NCBI RefSeq assembly: GCF_014904745.1
Contig: NZ_JACZCS010000052.1
Coordinates: forward strand, 40,641 to 104,640
From: Oricola nitratireducens
Lineage (GTDB): Bacteria > Pseudomonadota > Alphaproteobacteria > Rhizobiales > Rhizobiaceae
DNA: 64,000 nt
Reading direction: 5' to 3'
In this document: positions 43,667 to 53,055 of the stretch, piece after piece
How the letters are laid out: each line of letters starts with the position of its first letter
Position numbering within the stretch: position 1 is the stretch's first letter
Notes under the pieces: model-generated
Seen by the model: only the letters and a program-made list of their open reading frames with translations
The model's database searches: none
Told to the model about the DNA's origin: nothing
Translations under genes and position numbers: made by a program

Positions 43667-44668
43667 TCAAATCCTCTCGATGATCTTTTCGCCGTAAAGA
43701 CCCTGCGGGCGGAACAGCAGGAAGGCGAGCGCCAGCATGTAGGCGAACCAGTTTTCGATCGCGCCGCCGACCAGCGGGCCGATGTAGGCTTCTGCGAGTT
43801 TCTCGCCGACGCCGATGATGAGGCCGCCGACAATGGCGCCAGGGATGGAGGTGAAGCCGCCGAGGATCAGCACGGGCAGGGCTTTCAGCGCGATCAGGGA
43901 GAGCGAGAACTGCACGCCCGACTTGGCGCCCCACAGGATGCCCGCCACCAGCGCGACGAAGCCGGCCAGCGACCAGACGATGACCCAGATTCGGCGCAGC
44001 GAAATGCCGACCGAGAGGGCGGCCTGGTGGTCATCGGCCACAGCGCGCAGGGCGCGGCCGGTGGCGGTGTATTGCGAGAACAGGGACAGCGCCACGACCA
44101 GCGCCACCGCGATGATCGCCGCCGACACGTCGAGCGTGTCGATATACATCCCGTAATAATCGCTGCCTTGCGCCGCCCATGTCGCGGTGAGGTCTTCCCA
44201 CCAGAACGAACCGCCCGACGGCAGGCCGACATCCATCGGCTTGATGTCGGCGCCCCACATCAGGTCGCCGAGGCCCTCCAGGAACCAGGCAAGGCCGATC
44301 GTCGCCATGAACAGGATGATCGGCGCCTGGTTCACGAGATGCTTGAGCACCAGCCTCTCGATCAGGAACGCCAGCGCTACCATGACGCCCATGGTGAGGA
44401 TTAACGCCAGGATGGTCGGCATGCCGGCGCCCCAGTGCAGTATCTCGACACCAAAGATCGCTCTTATGAGATGGGCGAACGGAACCTGTCCGGTCTGGAA
44501 GCCGACGAGCGTGAGCGCGGCGAAAAGCGCCATCACCCCTTGCGCGAAGTTGAAGATGCCGGATGCCTTGAAAATCAGCACAAAACCGAGCGCCACAAGC
44601 GAGTACATCACGCCGGCCATCAGGCCGTTGAGGAAGGTCTCTATGAAATTGAGGAAATCCGGGCTCAC
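43667..44668 (-). CDS. livH: LivH-like ABC transporter permease
   Basis: The 333-residue protein has eight or nine membrane helices. The N-terminal NGLMAGVMYSLVALGFVLIF and FNFAQGVMALFAA are typical of LivH, and so is TGRALRAVADDHQAALSVGI, the cytoplasmic loop that contacts the ATPases. A central insertion (about residues 140-180, rich in W and D) is longer than in E. coli LivH. It starts at GTG 44668, 45 bp after the LivG-like gene, and is followed after 5 bp by the second permease. Confidence 0.92.
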   Translation of the reverse strand: MSPDFLNFIETFLNGLMAGVMYSLVALGFVLIFKASGIFNFAQGVMALFAALTLVGFQTGQVPFAHLIRAIFGVEILHWGAGMPTILALILTMGVMVALAFLIERLVLKHLVNQAPIILFMATIGLAWFLEGLGDLMWGADIKPMDVGLPSGGSFWWEDLTATWAAQGSDYYGMYIDTLDVSAAIIAVALVVALSLFSQYTATGRALRAVADDHQAALSVGISLRRIWVIVWSLAGFVALVAGILWGAKSGVQFSLSLIALKALPVLILGGFTSIPGAIVGGLIIGVGEKLAEAYIGPLVGGAIENWFAYMLALAFLLFRPQGLYGEKIIERI

Positions 44669-44713
44669 GGCGTCTTGCTCCCGTCGGTCAATGAAAGGGC
44701 AGGCGCTTGCTTC

Positions 44714-45550
44714 CTATTCATGCGGCACCCCCAGATAGGCATCGATGACGTCCTGGTTGTTACGGACCTCGTCGGGCGGGCCGTCGCCGATCTTGCGGCC
44801 GTAATCGAGCACCACGACCCGGTCGGACAGGTCCATGACGACGCCCATGTCGTGCTCGATCAGAGCGATGGTCGTGCCGAATTGCTGGTTCACGTCGAGG
44901 ATGAAGCGGCTCATGTCCTCCTTTTCCTCGAGGTTCATACCTGCCATCGGCTCATCGAGCAGCAGCAGCGCCGGTTCCGCGGCAAGCGCGCGGCCGAGCT
45001 CGACGCGTTTCTGCAGGCCGTAGGGCAGGCTGCCGACCGGTGTCTTGCGAATGTGCTCGATCTCGAGGAAATCGATGATCCCTTCGACCGCTTCGCGATG
45101 CTCGATCTCCTCGCGTTCGGCGGGACCGGCCCACAGGCCGTGCCAGAACATGTTGCGTTTCTGCAGCGTGATACGGCCGGTCATGATGTTGTCGAGGGTC
45201 GACATGCCCTTGAACAGCGCGATGTTCTGGAAGGTGCGCGCGATACCCTGGCGCGCAGCCTCGTGGGGACGCATGCGGCTGCGGGTCTTGCCGCGAAACG
45301 TGATGACGCCTTCTTGCGGGTGGTAGAAACCGTTGATCACGTTCAGCATCGAGGTCTTGCCGGCGCCGTTCGGCCCGATGATCGCCCGGATTTCACCCTT
45401 CCTGACATCGAACGAGATGTCGCTGATCGCCTTCACGCCACCGAAGGACAGCGAGATGTTATCGACTTTGAGCAGGTCGCCGCCCGTTGCGATTCCATCG
45501 TCGGCGCGCAGCGTGTGCCGCGACATGTCTTCGCGAATATGCACATTCAT
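44714..45550 (-). CDS. livG: LivG-like ABC transporter ATP-binding protein
   Basis: The 278-residue ATPase has Walker A GPNGAGKTSMLN near residue 58, a signature variant LPYGLQKRVELGRAL, and Walker B ALLLLDEPMAGMNLEE. The RTFQNIALFKGMSTLDNIMT segment is characteristic of LivG. Its start overlaps the upstream acyl-CoA synthetase stop by 4 bp (ATGA). It partners with the LivF-like ATPase of the same operon. Confidence 0.93.
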   Translation of the reverse strand: MNVHIREDMSRHTLRADDGIATGGDLLKVDNISLSFGGVKAISDISFDVRKGEIRAIIGPNGAGKTSMLNVINGFYHPQEGVITFRGKTRSRMRPHEAARQGIARTFQNIALFKGMSTLDNIMTGRITLQKRNMFWHGLWAGPAEREEIEHREAVEGIIDFLEIEHIRKTPVGSLPYGLQKRVELGRALAAEPALLLLDEPMAGMNLEEKEDMSRFILDVNQQFGTTIALIEHDMGVVMDLSDRVVVLDYGRKIGDGPPDEVRNNQDVIDAYLGVPHE

Positions 45551-47526
45551 TCGGCGGCCTCCTTATGCGCGGAATTCACCGGTATGAGTTCCATGTCGCG
45601 GATTTCCACGGTGGCCGTAATCTTGCCCTTGCGGCCGTCCTCGAAGGTGACTTCGGTCTCCACGTATTTTTCCTTCGAACCGTCATAGAGCGCCTCGATC
45701 AGCGGCGCGTAACGCTCGGCGATGAAGGACCGGCGGACCTTCTGGGTGCGGGTCAGTTCGCCGTCGTCGGCGTCGAGCTCCTTGTGCAGGACGAGGAAGC
45801 GGGCGATCTGCGAACCGGCGACCATTTCCTCGTTGGCAAGATCACGATTCACCTGCGCGACATGCTCCTCCATCATCGCGTAAACGCGCGGATGCTGCGC
45901 CAGTTCCTGGTATGACGCGTAGGAAATGTTGTTTCGCTCCGCCCAGCTGCCGAGTGCGGTCAGGTCGATATTCAGGAACACGGCGCAGAAGTCGCGTCCG
46001 TCGCCGAAGGCCACCGCCTCCTTGACGTTGGGGAAGAACTTGAGCTTGTTCTCGATATATTTCGGCGCGAACAGGCTGCCGTCGTTCAGTTTGCCGACGT
46101 CCTTGGCGCGGTCGATGATCCTGAGATGACCCTCATGGTCGAAGAAACCGGCGTCACCGGTATGGACCCAGTTGTCGTTGGTCTTGGTCGATCGCGTCGC
46201 CTCGTCGTTGAGGTAGTAGCCGACGAAGACGCCCGGCGAGCGGTACATGACCTCGCCGCTCTCTTCGATGCGGATTTCGACGCCGGGCGAGGGGCGTCCG
46301 ACCGTATCGGCGCGGATCTCGCCGTCGGGCTGGGCGCTGATATAGACCGAGGCTTCGGTCTGGCCGTAAAGCTGTTTCAGGTTGAGGCCGAGCGAACGGT
46401 AGAAGCGGAAGATTTCGGGGCCGATGGCCTCGCCAGCGGTATAGCCGACGCGCATGCGCGAGAAGCCCATGCGGTTTTTCAGCGGGCCGTAGACCAGCAA
46501 TTCGCCGATCCAGTATTTCGTCCGGTCCCAGAGCGCGACCTTCTCGCCGTTGAGGATCGGTTCGCCGACGCGGCGTGCATGCTCCATGAAATAGTCGAAC
46601 ATGCGCTTCTTGAGAGGGCTCGCGTCTTCCATGCGCACGATTACCGCGGTCAGCATCGTCTCGAAGACGCGCGGCGGCGCGAAGAAATAGGACGGCGCGA
46701 TCTCGCGGCGGTCGCTGTTGACCGTTTCCGGGCTTTCGGGACAGCAGACGCAATAACCGGCGACATATGCCTGCGCATAGGTGAATACGTGGTCGCCGAC
46801 CCAGGCAAGCGGCAGATAAGCGAGAATGGTGTCGTTTTCGGTCAGGTGATCGAAGGAGTTGCCATTGCGCGCCGAGATGACGAGGTTGTCGTAGGACAGC
46901 ATCACGCCCTTGGGCTTGCCGGTCGTTCCCGAGGTGTAGAGCATGACCGCGATATCGTCGCCCTTGCCGGCCACGACGTTTCTGTTCCATTCGGCGTCAC
47001 CCTCGGCGGCGAGCAGTTCGCGCCCCGCATTCTGGATCGCGTCGATCGAATGCAGGTTCGTGTGATCGTAGTCGCGCATCCCGCGCGGCTCGTCATAGAC
47101 GACCTTGTGCAGGTCCTTCAGGTCGTCGGTCATCGACAGGACCTTGTCGACCTGCTCCTGGTCCTGGCACACCGCGAAACGGACGCCGGCATGGTTAAGC
47201 ACATAGACCATCTCTTCGGCGACCGAATCCGCGTAAACGGGGATGGGAATGCCTCCGAGCGCCTGAACGGCGGCGAACGACCAGTAGAGGCGCGGCCGGT
47301 TCTGGCCGACGATGGCGACCTTGTCGCCAGCCTTTAGGCCGATCGCCTTGAGCCCCATAGAGAAAGCGCGAATCTCATTGGCCAGATCGGCCCAGGTCCA
47401 GCTTTTCCAGATGCCATGGTCCTTGTGCCGCATGGCAGTCCGCGTTGTGAAGCGTTCCGCATTGAGCAGCAGATATTGCGGAAAGGTCTCAGGGGCGTGC
47501 GCCCCCGTCCGGTCCGAAGACGGCAT
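45547..47526 (-). CDS. long-chain acyl-CoA synthetase-like AMP-binding protein
   Basis: The 659-residue product is a complete ANL-superfamily ligase. The P-loop VMLYTSGTTGKPKGVMLSYD, the A5 motif LKQLYGQTEASVYISAQP and A8-type WVHTGDAGFFDHEGHLRIID are present, and KDVGKLNDGSLFAPKYIENK carries the C-terminal hinge. It matches the FadD15/LC-FACS form rather than short-chain enzymes. ATG 47526 is preceded, 10 bp upstream, by GGGAGGA; GTG 47556 is an alternative. It leads the transporter operon, which ends in a second CoA ligase. That double-ligase arrangement suggests vectorial uptake and activation of a carboxylate. Confidence 0.92.
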   Translation of the reverse strand: MPSSDRTGAHAPETFPQYLLLNAERFTTRTAMRHKDHGIWKSWTWADLANEIRAFSMGLKAIGLKAGDKVAIVGQNRPRLYWSFAAVQALGGIPIPVYADSVAEEMVYVLNHAGVRFAVCQDQEQVDKVLSMTDDLKDLHKVVYDEPRGMRDYDHTNLHSIDAIQNAGRELLAAEGDAEWNRNVVAGKGDDIAVMLYTSGTTGKPKGVMLSYDNLVISARNGNSFDHLTENDTILAYLPLAWVGDHVFTYAQAYVAGYCVCCPESPETVNSDRREIAPSYFFAPPRVFETMLTAVIVRMEDASPLKKRMFDYFMEHARRVGEPILNGEKVALWDRTKYWIGELLVYGPLKNRMGFSRMRVGYTAGEAIGPEIFRFYRSLGLNLKQLYGQTEASVYISAQPDGEIRADTVGRPSPGVEIRIEESGEVMYRSPGVFVGYYLNDEATRSTKTNDNWVHTGDAGFFDHEGHLRIIDRAKDVGKLNDGSLFAPKYIENKLKFFPNVKEAVAFGDGRDFCAVFLNIDLTALGSWAERNNISYASYQELAQHPRVYAMMEEHVAQVNRDLANEEMVAGSQIARFLVLHKELDADDGELTRTQKVRRSFIAERYAPLIEALYDGSKEKYVETEVTFEDGRKGKITATVEIRDMELIPVNSAHKEAAE

Positions 47527-47749
47527 GTAACTTATATCCTCCCTTGCCCCGGACACTATCCTCCTGTGTCCGGGAACCGGCTGGCGAATGGATCGCGCTC
47601 CTCAACGCGCATCCGCTAGCCGGTAGCAGTCAAGTCCAAAGCATGGCCTTGTTCAACTGCGACTTTAGCTAGCACCGGATAATTGCGGGAGTTTTTCCGG
47701 ATTGTTACGAATTGTTTCAGAAATGCTGCGCTGCGCAACGAATACTGCG

Positions 47750-48466
47750 TCAGGTCCATTCGACCTGGGCGGCCATCAGGTATCCGGCGCCATAGACCGT
47801 CTTGATAAACCGGGGATTGCGAGGGTCTTCTTCCAACTTCGCGCGCAACCGCGAAATCCGCACGTCGATGGACCGGTCGAAATTGGTATCGGCGTCGATG
47901 CCGAGCCGGTCCATCAGGTCGGCACGGGTCAACAGGCGGTTGGCGGATTCCAGGAATATCCGCAGCACGCTCGCTTCGCCGCCGGACAGGCTGCTTCGTT
48001 CGCCCGACGGCGAAACGAGTTCGAAGACGCCGAAATCCGCAGTCCAGCCGGCAAAACTTGCGACCCGGCGTTTCGTTTCCTGGCTGGACACGCCATTGAG
48101 CCGGCGCAGGACAGAGCGCACCCGCGCGACGATCTCCTTGTCCTCGAACGGCTTGACGATGTAATCGTCCGCGCCGAGTTCGAGACCGACCAGCTTGGTG
48201 TCGAGTTCCTGGCGTCCGCTGACGATGATCGAGGCGATGTGAGGCCGGCTGCGCAGTTCGGCGACGATCGACAGCCCGTCGCGGTCGGGGAGGGACAGGT
48301 CGATCAGGCACAGATGCGGTTCGCGCCGCGCCAGCGACCGGATGAAGGAAGAGCCGCTGTCGAAACTTTCGGTTTCGTAGCCCGCTCGGCCAAGCGCCAC
48401 CGCGAGGATTTCGGCGATATCGCGGTCGTCTTCGACGATGGCGATATAAGGAGAGGTTTCGGTCAT
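47750..48466 (-). CDS. OmpR/PhoB-family response regulator
   Basis: The 238-residue product has a receiver domain with acidic pair EDD (12-14), phospho-acceptor D56 (LIDLSLPD) and Lys in YIVKPFED. It is followed by a winged-helix Trans_reg_C domain (NFDRSIDVRISRLRAKLEED ... KTVYGAGYLM). It is an intact DNA-binding regulator. Its start overlaps the kinase stop by 4 bp (ATGA), so it is the cognate partner. Targets are unknown; the acyl-CoA synthetase operon lies just downstream on the same strand. Confidence 0.93.
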   Translation of the reverse strand: MTETSPYIAIVEDDRDIAEILAVALGRAGYETESFDSGSSFIRSLARREPHLCLIDLSLPDRDGLSIVAELRSRPHIASIIVSGRQELDTKLVGLELGADDYIVKPFEDKEIVARVRSVLRRLNGVSSQETKRRVASFAGWTADFGVFELVSPSGERSSLSGGEASVLRIFLESANRLLTRADLMDRLGIDADTNFDRSIDVRISRLRAKLEEDPRNPRFIKTVYGAGYLMAAQVEWT

Positions 48467-50544
48467 GCGGTTATCGCCACGGCCGGCTCATCGGCAAAGA
48501 GGTCGTCGACGGCGGCGACGAAAGCTTCCTCGCCGAAAGGTTTCTTGAGCAGGTGAAACTCGCTTTCCGCTTCGTCCAGGGCCGGATGGGTGCTTGCCAG
48601 TCCGCTGATCAGCAGGCAGGGCGTCTCGGGCCGGATTTCCTTTGCCTTCCGGCCGACGTCGATCCCGGTCATCGGTCCCGACATCATGATGTCACTGACA
48701 AGCAGCGCCACCTTCGGCAGGTTGGCGAGCAATTCCAGCGCCTCGTCGCCGGTCGAGGCCTCGATGACCTGGAATCCCGATTTGAGCAGATAACCGCGCA
48801 CCAGCTCGCGGATTTCCGTCTCGTCGTCGAGGACGATCGCCATGCCGCCGGGGCGCGTGCTGCGTCTACGGGTTGCCCGTTCGGGGAACTGGTCGGGCGC
48901 GATGCCCGCCGCAAGCGGCAACTCCATGGTTATTGCCGCTCCCTTGCCGGGTTCGCTGACGATCCCGAGGCCGCCGCCGGAACGGCGCAGAAAGCGGCGG
49001 ACCATGGAAAGCCCGAGGCCGCGGCCGCGGCCGGCCTGTTTGGTGGAGAAGAAGGCGTCACACGCCTTTTCGATCGTGCCTTCGGAAAAGCCGCAACCGT
49101 CGTCACGCACCGTGACCGTCGCGCTCCTTCCTTTATCCGACGTTGCTTCCGCGATCTCGACGGCGATCGAGCCCGTCTGGCCGATCGCGTCGCGCGCGTT
49201 CAGGAGGAGATTGAGTAGCGCGTCCTGGAATGCCCGTTCGTCCATCAGCACCGAGAGCGTTTTGCCGCTATCGGTGACGGCGATCGAGACGCACGGATCA
49301 AGCGACGCCGAAAAGAGGTGTACGAGATCTTCGGCAATGCGGTTCACATTGCACAATGTCGGCATCAGGTCCTCGTTGCGCGAGAAGCTCATGAGCTGAT
49401 CCGTGACGCGCCCGCCGCGTTCGACAGCGCGTCGCGTCGCCTGCAAGATGCGCTGACGTTCCTCGCCGACCATCGCCGGGTCCGAGAGCCGGTTCAAGTT
49501 TCCCATGATGATGGTCATGATATTGGAGAAATCATGCACCACGCCGGACGTGAGCGCGATGGCCGCCTCCATTCGTTTCGAATGGACGATGAGGTCCATG
49601 GCCCGCTTTTCCTCGGTCACGTCGAGCGAGAGGATATAGGCGCCGACAACCTCGCCATGGGTGCCCGTGTCGGGCACGAGCGACGTCCTGATATGATGGC
49701 GCGTGCCGCTCGCGTCCACGGGATGGAAATCGACGGAACAGGGCCTGCCTGCGAGCGCGCCTTCGATCGCCGGCAACAGCACCTCGACTACGTCGGGTTC
49801 GAACACCTCGTCGACCCGTCTGCCCTGAAGGTGGATGTCGTCGAACCCCAGCATGTCGGCGAGCTTGTTGTTGGAAAAGAGGTAGACGCGCTCACGGTCG
49901 ATATAGGCGATATGCGCCGGCACCGAATGGGTGATCATGCGCAGGCGGTTCTCTGACTCTGTCAGCCTGCGGCTGACTTCTTCCAGCGCCCGGTTGGCGG
50001 CGTTGAGTTCGCGGTTGGTCGCTTCCAGTTGCTCGGATCGTTCGAGCAGGCTGTGCGACAGCTGGTCCGCGCGTTCGCGCAGGAGTACTTCCGACTTCTT
50101 CTTGGACGTGATGTCGGTATAGACGGCTACCCAGCCGCCATCTGCCAGGGCATGGCCCTCCACCGCGATGACCATGCCGTTCGGGCGGACGCGTTCCAAA
50201 TAGTGATCCTCGAAAGCCTGCGCGCGCTTGACCCGCTCGCGCACAAGTTCTTCGACATCGCCGGGGCCGAAATCGCCTTTTTCGGCGAGAAAACGATTGA
50301 TCGCCTCGAAGGTTGTGCCGGGCGCGGCAAAGGCGTCGGGGAGGTCGTAGAGACGCAGGAAGGTGCGATTGGCGTGAACCAGCCGCAGCTTGGCGTCGAA
50401 AATGGTGATGCCCTGTTCGAGCAGGTTCAGGCCTGAGACGAGCCACTCCATCGAACCTTCGGGCGAATGGGCGACTGCCTTGCCGCCCTTGAGGCGCGCG
50501 TGGCGAAAGATTTCGGGCAGTTCGTTTGGTCCTGCGCTTTTCAT
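48463..50544 (-). CDS. hybrid sensor histidine kinase (PAS-PAS-HisKA-HATPase-REC)
   Basis: The product of about 693 residues has no membrane helix. It has a PAS_7-like domain (about 35-150), a coiled-coil linker (150-200), a second PAS domain (200-315) and an H-box with H337 (SGVVHDFSNIMTIIMGNL). The ATPase domain has N-box LLNLLLNARDA, G1 DDGCGFS and G2 GRGLGLSMV. A C-terminal receiver has D618 (LLVSDIMM). It is a cytosolic sensor. The open frame runs to 51303 through an unrelated divergent gene. ATG 50544 (or 50571) is the credible start, at the domain edge. The signal cannot be deduced. Confidence 0.9.
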   Translation of the reverse strand: MKSAGPNELPEIFRHARLKGGKAVAHSPEGSMEWLVSGLNLLEQGITIFDAKLRLVHANRTFLRLYDLPDAFAAPGTTFEAINRFLAEKGDFGPGDVEELVRERVKRAQAFEDHYLERVRPNGMVIAVEGHALADGGWVAVYTDITSKKKSEVLLRERADQLSHSLLERSEQLEATNRELNAANRALEEVSRRLTESENRLRMITHSVPAHIAYIDRERVYLFSNNKLADMLGFDDIHLQGRRVDEVFEPDVVEVLLPAIEGALAGRPCSVDFHPVDASGTRHHIRTSLVPDTGTHGEVVGAYILSLDVTEEKRAMDLIVHSKRMEAAIALTSGVVHDFSNIMTIIMGNLNRLSDPAMVGEERQRILQATRRAVERGGRVTDQLMSFSRNEDLMPTLCNVNRIAEDLVHLFSASLDPCVSIAVTDSGKTLSVLMDERAFQDALLNLLLNARDAIGQTGSIAVEIAEATSDKGRSATVTVRDDGCGFSEGTIEKACDAFFSTKQAGRGRGLGLSMVRRFLRRSGGGLGIVSEPGKGAAITMELPLAAGIAPDQFPERATRRRSTRPGGMAIVLDDETEIRELVRGYLLKSGFQVIEASTGDEALELLANLPKVALLVSDIMMSGPMTGIDVGRKAKEIRPETPCLLISGLASTHPALDEAESEFHLLKKPFGEEAFVAAVDDLFADEPAVAITA

Positions 50545-50661
50545 GGTTCTTCGATACGCCAGTTCAGCCATGGACGACAAGGCACGCTGGTGCCGGCAAG
50601 GGTGCTTCCGTAATCGATCCGTTTCTCTATGATGCCGCGAAAATTGACGAGGAAATGCCCA

Positions 50662-51243
50662 ATGAGCACCACGACGAAGCCGCCGATCAGCCGTTTTCCG
50701 GTTCCGGACCTGCAGGACGTTCCCGACGATATTCGCGAGCGTATGGTCGCGGTTCAGGAAAAGGCGGGGTTCATTCCGAACGTCTTTCTCGGGCTCGCGC
50801 ATCGGCCGGACGAGTTCCGGGCCTTCATGGCCTATCATGATGCCCTGATGGAGAAGCCGGGCAATCTTACTAAGGCCGAGCGCGAGATGATCGTGGTCGC
50901 GACCAGCAATGCCAACCAGTGCCAATACTGCGTCGTCGCGCATGGGGCGATCCTGCGCATCAGGGCCAAGAACCCGCTGGTCGCCGACCAGGTGGCGATC
51001 AACTACCGCAAGGCGGACATCACCCACCGCCAGAGGGCGATGCTGGATTTCGCCATGAAGGTGTCTTTCGAGGCCTATGCCATCGGAGACGAGGATTTCG
51101 CGGTCCTGGCGGACCACGGCTTCGATCAGGAGGATGCGTGGGATATCGCCGCCATCGCGGCCTTCTTCGGGATGTCGAACCGGATCGCGAATTTCACCAA
51201 CATGCGTCCGAACGAAGAGTTTTTCACGATGGGACGGACCTAG
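50662..51243 (+). CDS. AhpD/CMD-like peroxidase-related protein
   Basis: The 193-residue all-helical protein has the carboxymuconolactone-decarboxylase fold and an AhpD-type redox motif with C87, C90 and H94 (NQCQYCVVAHG). Family members act as thiol peroxidases or alkylhydroperoxidases. ATG 50662 has GAGGAA about 8 bp upstream; the longer frame from 50629 lacks support. It is divergent from the hybrid kinase gene and converges on mobB with only 10 bp between stops. Confidence 0.9.
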   Translation: MSTTTKPPISRFPVPDLQDVPDDIRERMVAVQEKAGFIPNVFLGLAHRPDEFRAFMAYHDALMEKPGNLTKAEREMIVVATSNANQCQYCVVAHGAILRIRAKNPLVADQVAINYRKADITHRQRAMLDFAMKVSFEAYAIGDEDFAVLADHGFDQEDAWDIAAIAAFFGMSNRIANFTNMRPNEEFFTMGRT

Positions 51244-51253
51244 CGGCCGGAAG

Positions 51254-51748
51254 TCACAAACCGATTTCGCGCAGGATGAAATCGGTGATCGCGGCCGTGT
51301 CATCGAGATGCAATACGGGAATGGACAGGCCTTCGGGGGCGCCGTTGGACGCGACGGCCCGGACCGTCGGGTTATCGCCCGCCAGCAGAGGCTGGCCCGT
51401 CTCGACGCGATGTGCCTCGATCTTCGGGTGCGGGGCGCGTTTGTAGCCTTCGACGAGCACCAGATCGACCGGCGTCAGGCGCGCGACAAGGTCTTCGAGC
51501 GGTGGCTCGGGATCGCCTCGCAGCTCATGCATCAACGCCCAGCGGGCGGGCGAGGCGACGATCACCTCGCGCGCGCCGGCCTCGCGGTGACGGTAGCTGT
51601 CGCGGCCCGGCTGATCGATATCGGTCGCGTGATGGGCGTGCTTGATCGTGGAGACGCGCAGGCCACGCCCGCAAATCTCGTATACCAGTCGTTCCATCAG
51701 GCCGGTCTTGCCGGAGTTCTTCCATCCGGTGACGCCGTAAATCCTCAT
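51254..51748 (-). CDS. mobB: molybdopterin-guanine dinucleotide biosynthesis adaptor MobB
   Basis: The 164-residue GTP-binding protein starts MRIYGVTGWKNSGKTGLMER, which contains the P-loop. It continues with STIKHAHHATDIDQPGRDSY, a MobB family landmark, and LVLVEGYKRAPHPKIEAHR. It assists MobA in attaching GMP to molybdopterin. Its start overlaps the mobA stop by 4 bp (ATGA), giving a two-gene operon. Its stop lies 10 bp from the convergent AhpD-like gene. Confidence 0.95.
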   Translation of the reverse strand: MRIYGVTGWKNSGKTGLMERLVYEICGRGLRVSTIKHAHHATDIDQPGRDSYRHREAGAREVIVASPARWALMHELRGDPEPPLEDLVARLTPVDLVLVEGYKRAPHPKIEAHRVETGQPLLAGDNPTVRAVASNGAPEGLSIPVLHLDDTAAITDFILREIGL

Positions 51749-52386
51749 CTGCGACACAGGAACTCCTCCGCCACAACAATATCCTCCGGCGCATTGATGT
51801 TGAAGAAGGGGTCGAAAGGCTCCGAAGCGAAAGGCGCTGTTTCGGCATTGTGCCGCTCGGCCCAGAGCATCACCTTGCGCAGGCCGCCGGCCAGGTCTCT
51901 GCGCAGATCCTTGCGCAGGGCAACCGGCCACAGCCCGAACGTCGGATGGCGCCGCAATCGGCCCGCCTCGTCCGGGGACGCCGCAAGCGCAAGCCCGGCC
52001 GGACCCGCGGCTGCCTGCAACTTGTCCGCCAAATCGAGGGGAAAGAATGGTGTGTCGGAAGCCACGGTCACGACCGCCTCGGCGCCGAGCGTGGCCGCCC
52101 AGTCGAGAGCGGCAAGAATGCCCGCCAGCGGCCCCTGATGGCCGCCGATACTGTCTGTCAGCACAGGAAGGCCGAGATCGGCGAAGCGCGCCGGATCGCC
52201 GTTGGCGTTGAGCGCGAGAGGGGTGCATTGAGGAGAAAGCCGCGCGATCACGTAATCGATCAGCCGCCGCCCGCCGAGTTCGAGTAGGCCCTTGTCGCCG
52301 CCGCCCATGCGCGTGGCACGGCCGCCGGCCAAAATCACGCCGGGAATATCAGTAATCGTCGGCCTCCAATCGAAGCATGATGCCAA
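51745..52386 (-). CDS. mobA: molybdenum cofactor guanylyltransferase MobA
   Basis: The product of about 200-213 residues has the nucleotidyltransferase signature VILAGGRATRMGGGDKGLLE and the metal-binding region VTVASDTPFFPLDLA. The C-terminal INAPEDIVVAEEFL is typical of MobA. It transfers GMP from GTP to molybdopterin. No ATG or GTG lies at the family start position. TTG 52386 opens the frame without a ribosome binding site. An ATT codon at 52356 has GGAGG correctly placed and would give a typical I/M-T-D-I-P start. I list the TTG but suspect the ATT. Confidence 0.93.
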   Translation of the reverse strand: MASCFDWRPTITDIPGVILAGGRATRMGGGDKGLLELGGRRLIDYVIARLSPQCTPLALNANGDPARFADLGLPVLTDSIGGHQGPLAGILAALDWAATLGAEAVVTVASDTPFFPLDLADKLQAAAGPAGLALAASPDEAGRLRRHPTFGLWPVALRKDLRRDLAGGLRKVMLWAERHNAETAPFASEPFDPFFNINAPEDIVVAEEFLCRR

Positions 52387-52539
52387 GATCTGCGCGGGAT
52401 CGCGAACGAGGCGAGCGCGTCGCGTCGAACGGCCGGACTGGGTAGAATGGCGGGGCGGGGATCATGATGCGCTTTTCTTCTGGCAAGGCATCTTGTAGTC
52501 GGTGCGGGGTAAATTCAAGGGCGGAGACGGCCGGGCCGC

Positions 52540-53055
52540 ATGCTGGGATACGTGACAAGCGACGAACGCGGGGCAGTGGACCGGCTGTTGACGGAGGCTG
52601 CACGCGTACTTTCGGAACAGGGTTGGCCGCTGGCCGGCGTCGTCCAGGAAAACTTCGAAGACGCCTCGGGCGGACCATGCGATATGGTTCTGCATGTGCT
52701 GGCAACGGACCGCGCAATCCGGATCAGCCAGAACCTCGGCGCAATGGCGCAAGGTTGCCGGCTGGACCCCGTCGGTCTCGAACAGGCGGCGGGTCTGGTC
52801 GAAGGGGTTTTGAATGGCGCAGACGGCGTACGGCCCCGGCTCCTGATCATAAACAAGTTCGGAAAACAGGAGATCGAGGGACGCGGGTTTCGCCCCTTGA
52901 TCGGCCGCGCGCTGAGCGAGGACATTCCGGTTCTTACTGCGGTGAATGCCCTGAACATGCGGTCCTTTCAGGATTTTGCGGCCGGCATGGGGCGGCCCAT
53001 CGAACCGTCGCTCGGGGAAATCCTGGACTGGGCCAAGGCGACATCGCCGGCATAA
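52540..53055 (+). CDS. DUF2478-family protein, probably linked to molybdenum metabolism
   Basis: The 171-residue protein begins MLGYVTSDERGAVDRLLTEA and contains RPRLLIINKFGKQEIEGRGF, which resembles a P-loop-like NTPase core. These are hallmarks of DUF2478 proteins that commonly neighbour molybdenum transport or cofactor genes. It is divergent from mobA across 150 bp, in agreement with that link. The biochemical function is unknown. No other start is likely. Confidence 0.8.
   Translation: MLGYVTSDERGAVDRLLTEAARVLSEQGWPLAGVVQENFEDASGGPCDMVLHVLATDRAIRISQNLGAMAQGCRLDPVGLEQAAGLVEGVLNGADGVRPRLLIINKFGKQEIEGRGFRPLIGRALSEDIPVLTAVNALNMRSFQDFAAGMGRPIEPSLGEILDWAKATSPA

Noticed and set aside
50545..51303. 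N-terminal extension of the hybrid kinase frame
   Set aside because: It runs antisense through the AhpD-like gene, which has an intact CxxC-H motif. The kinase domains begin at about 50544.
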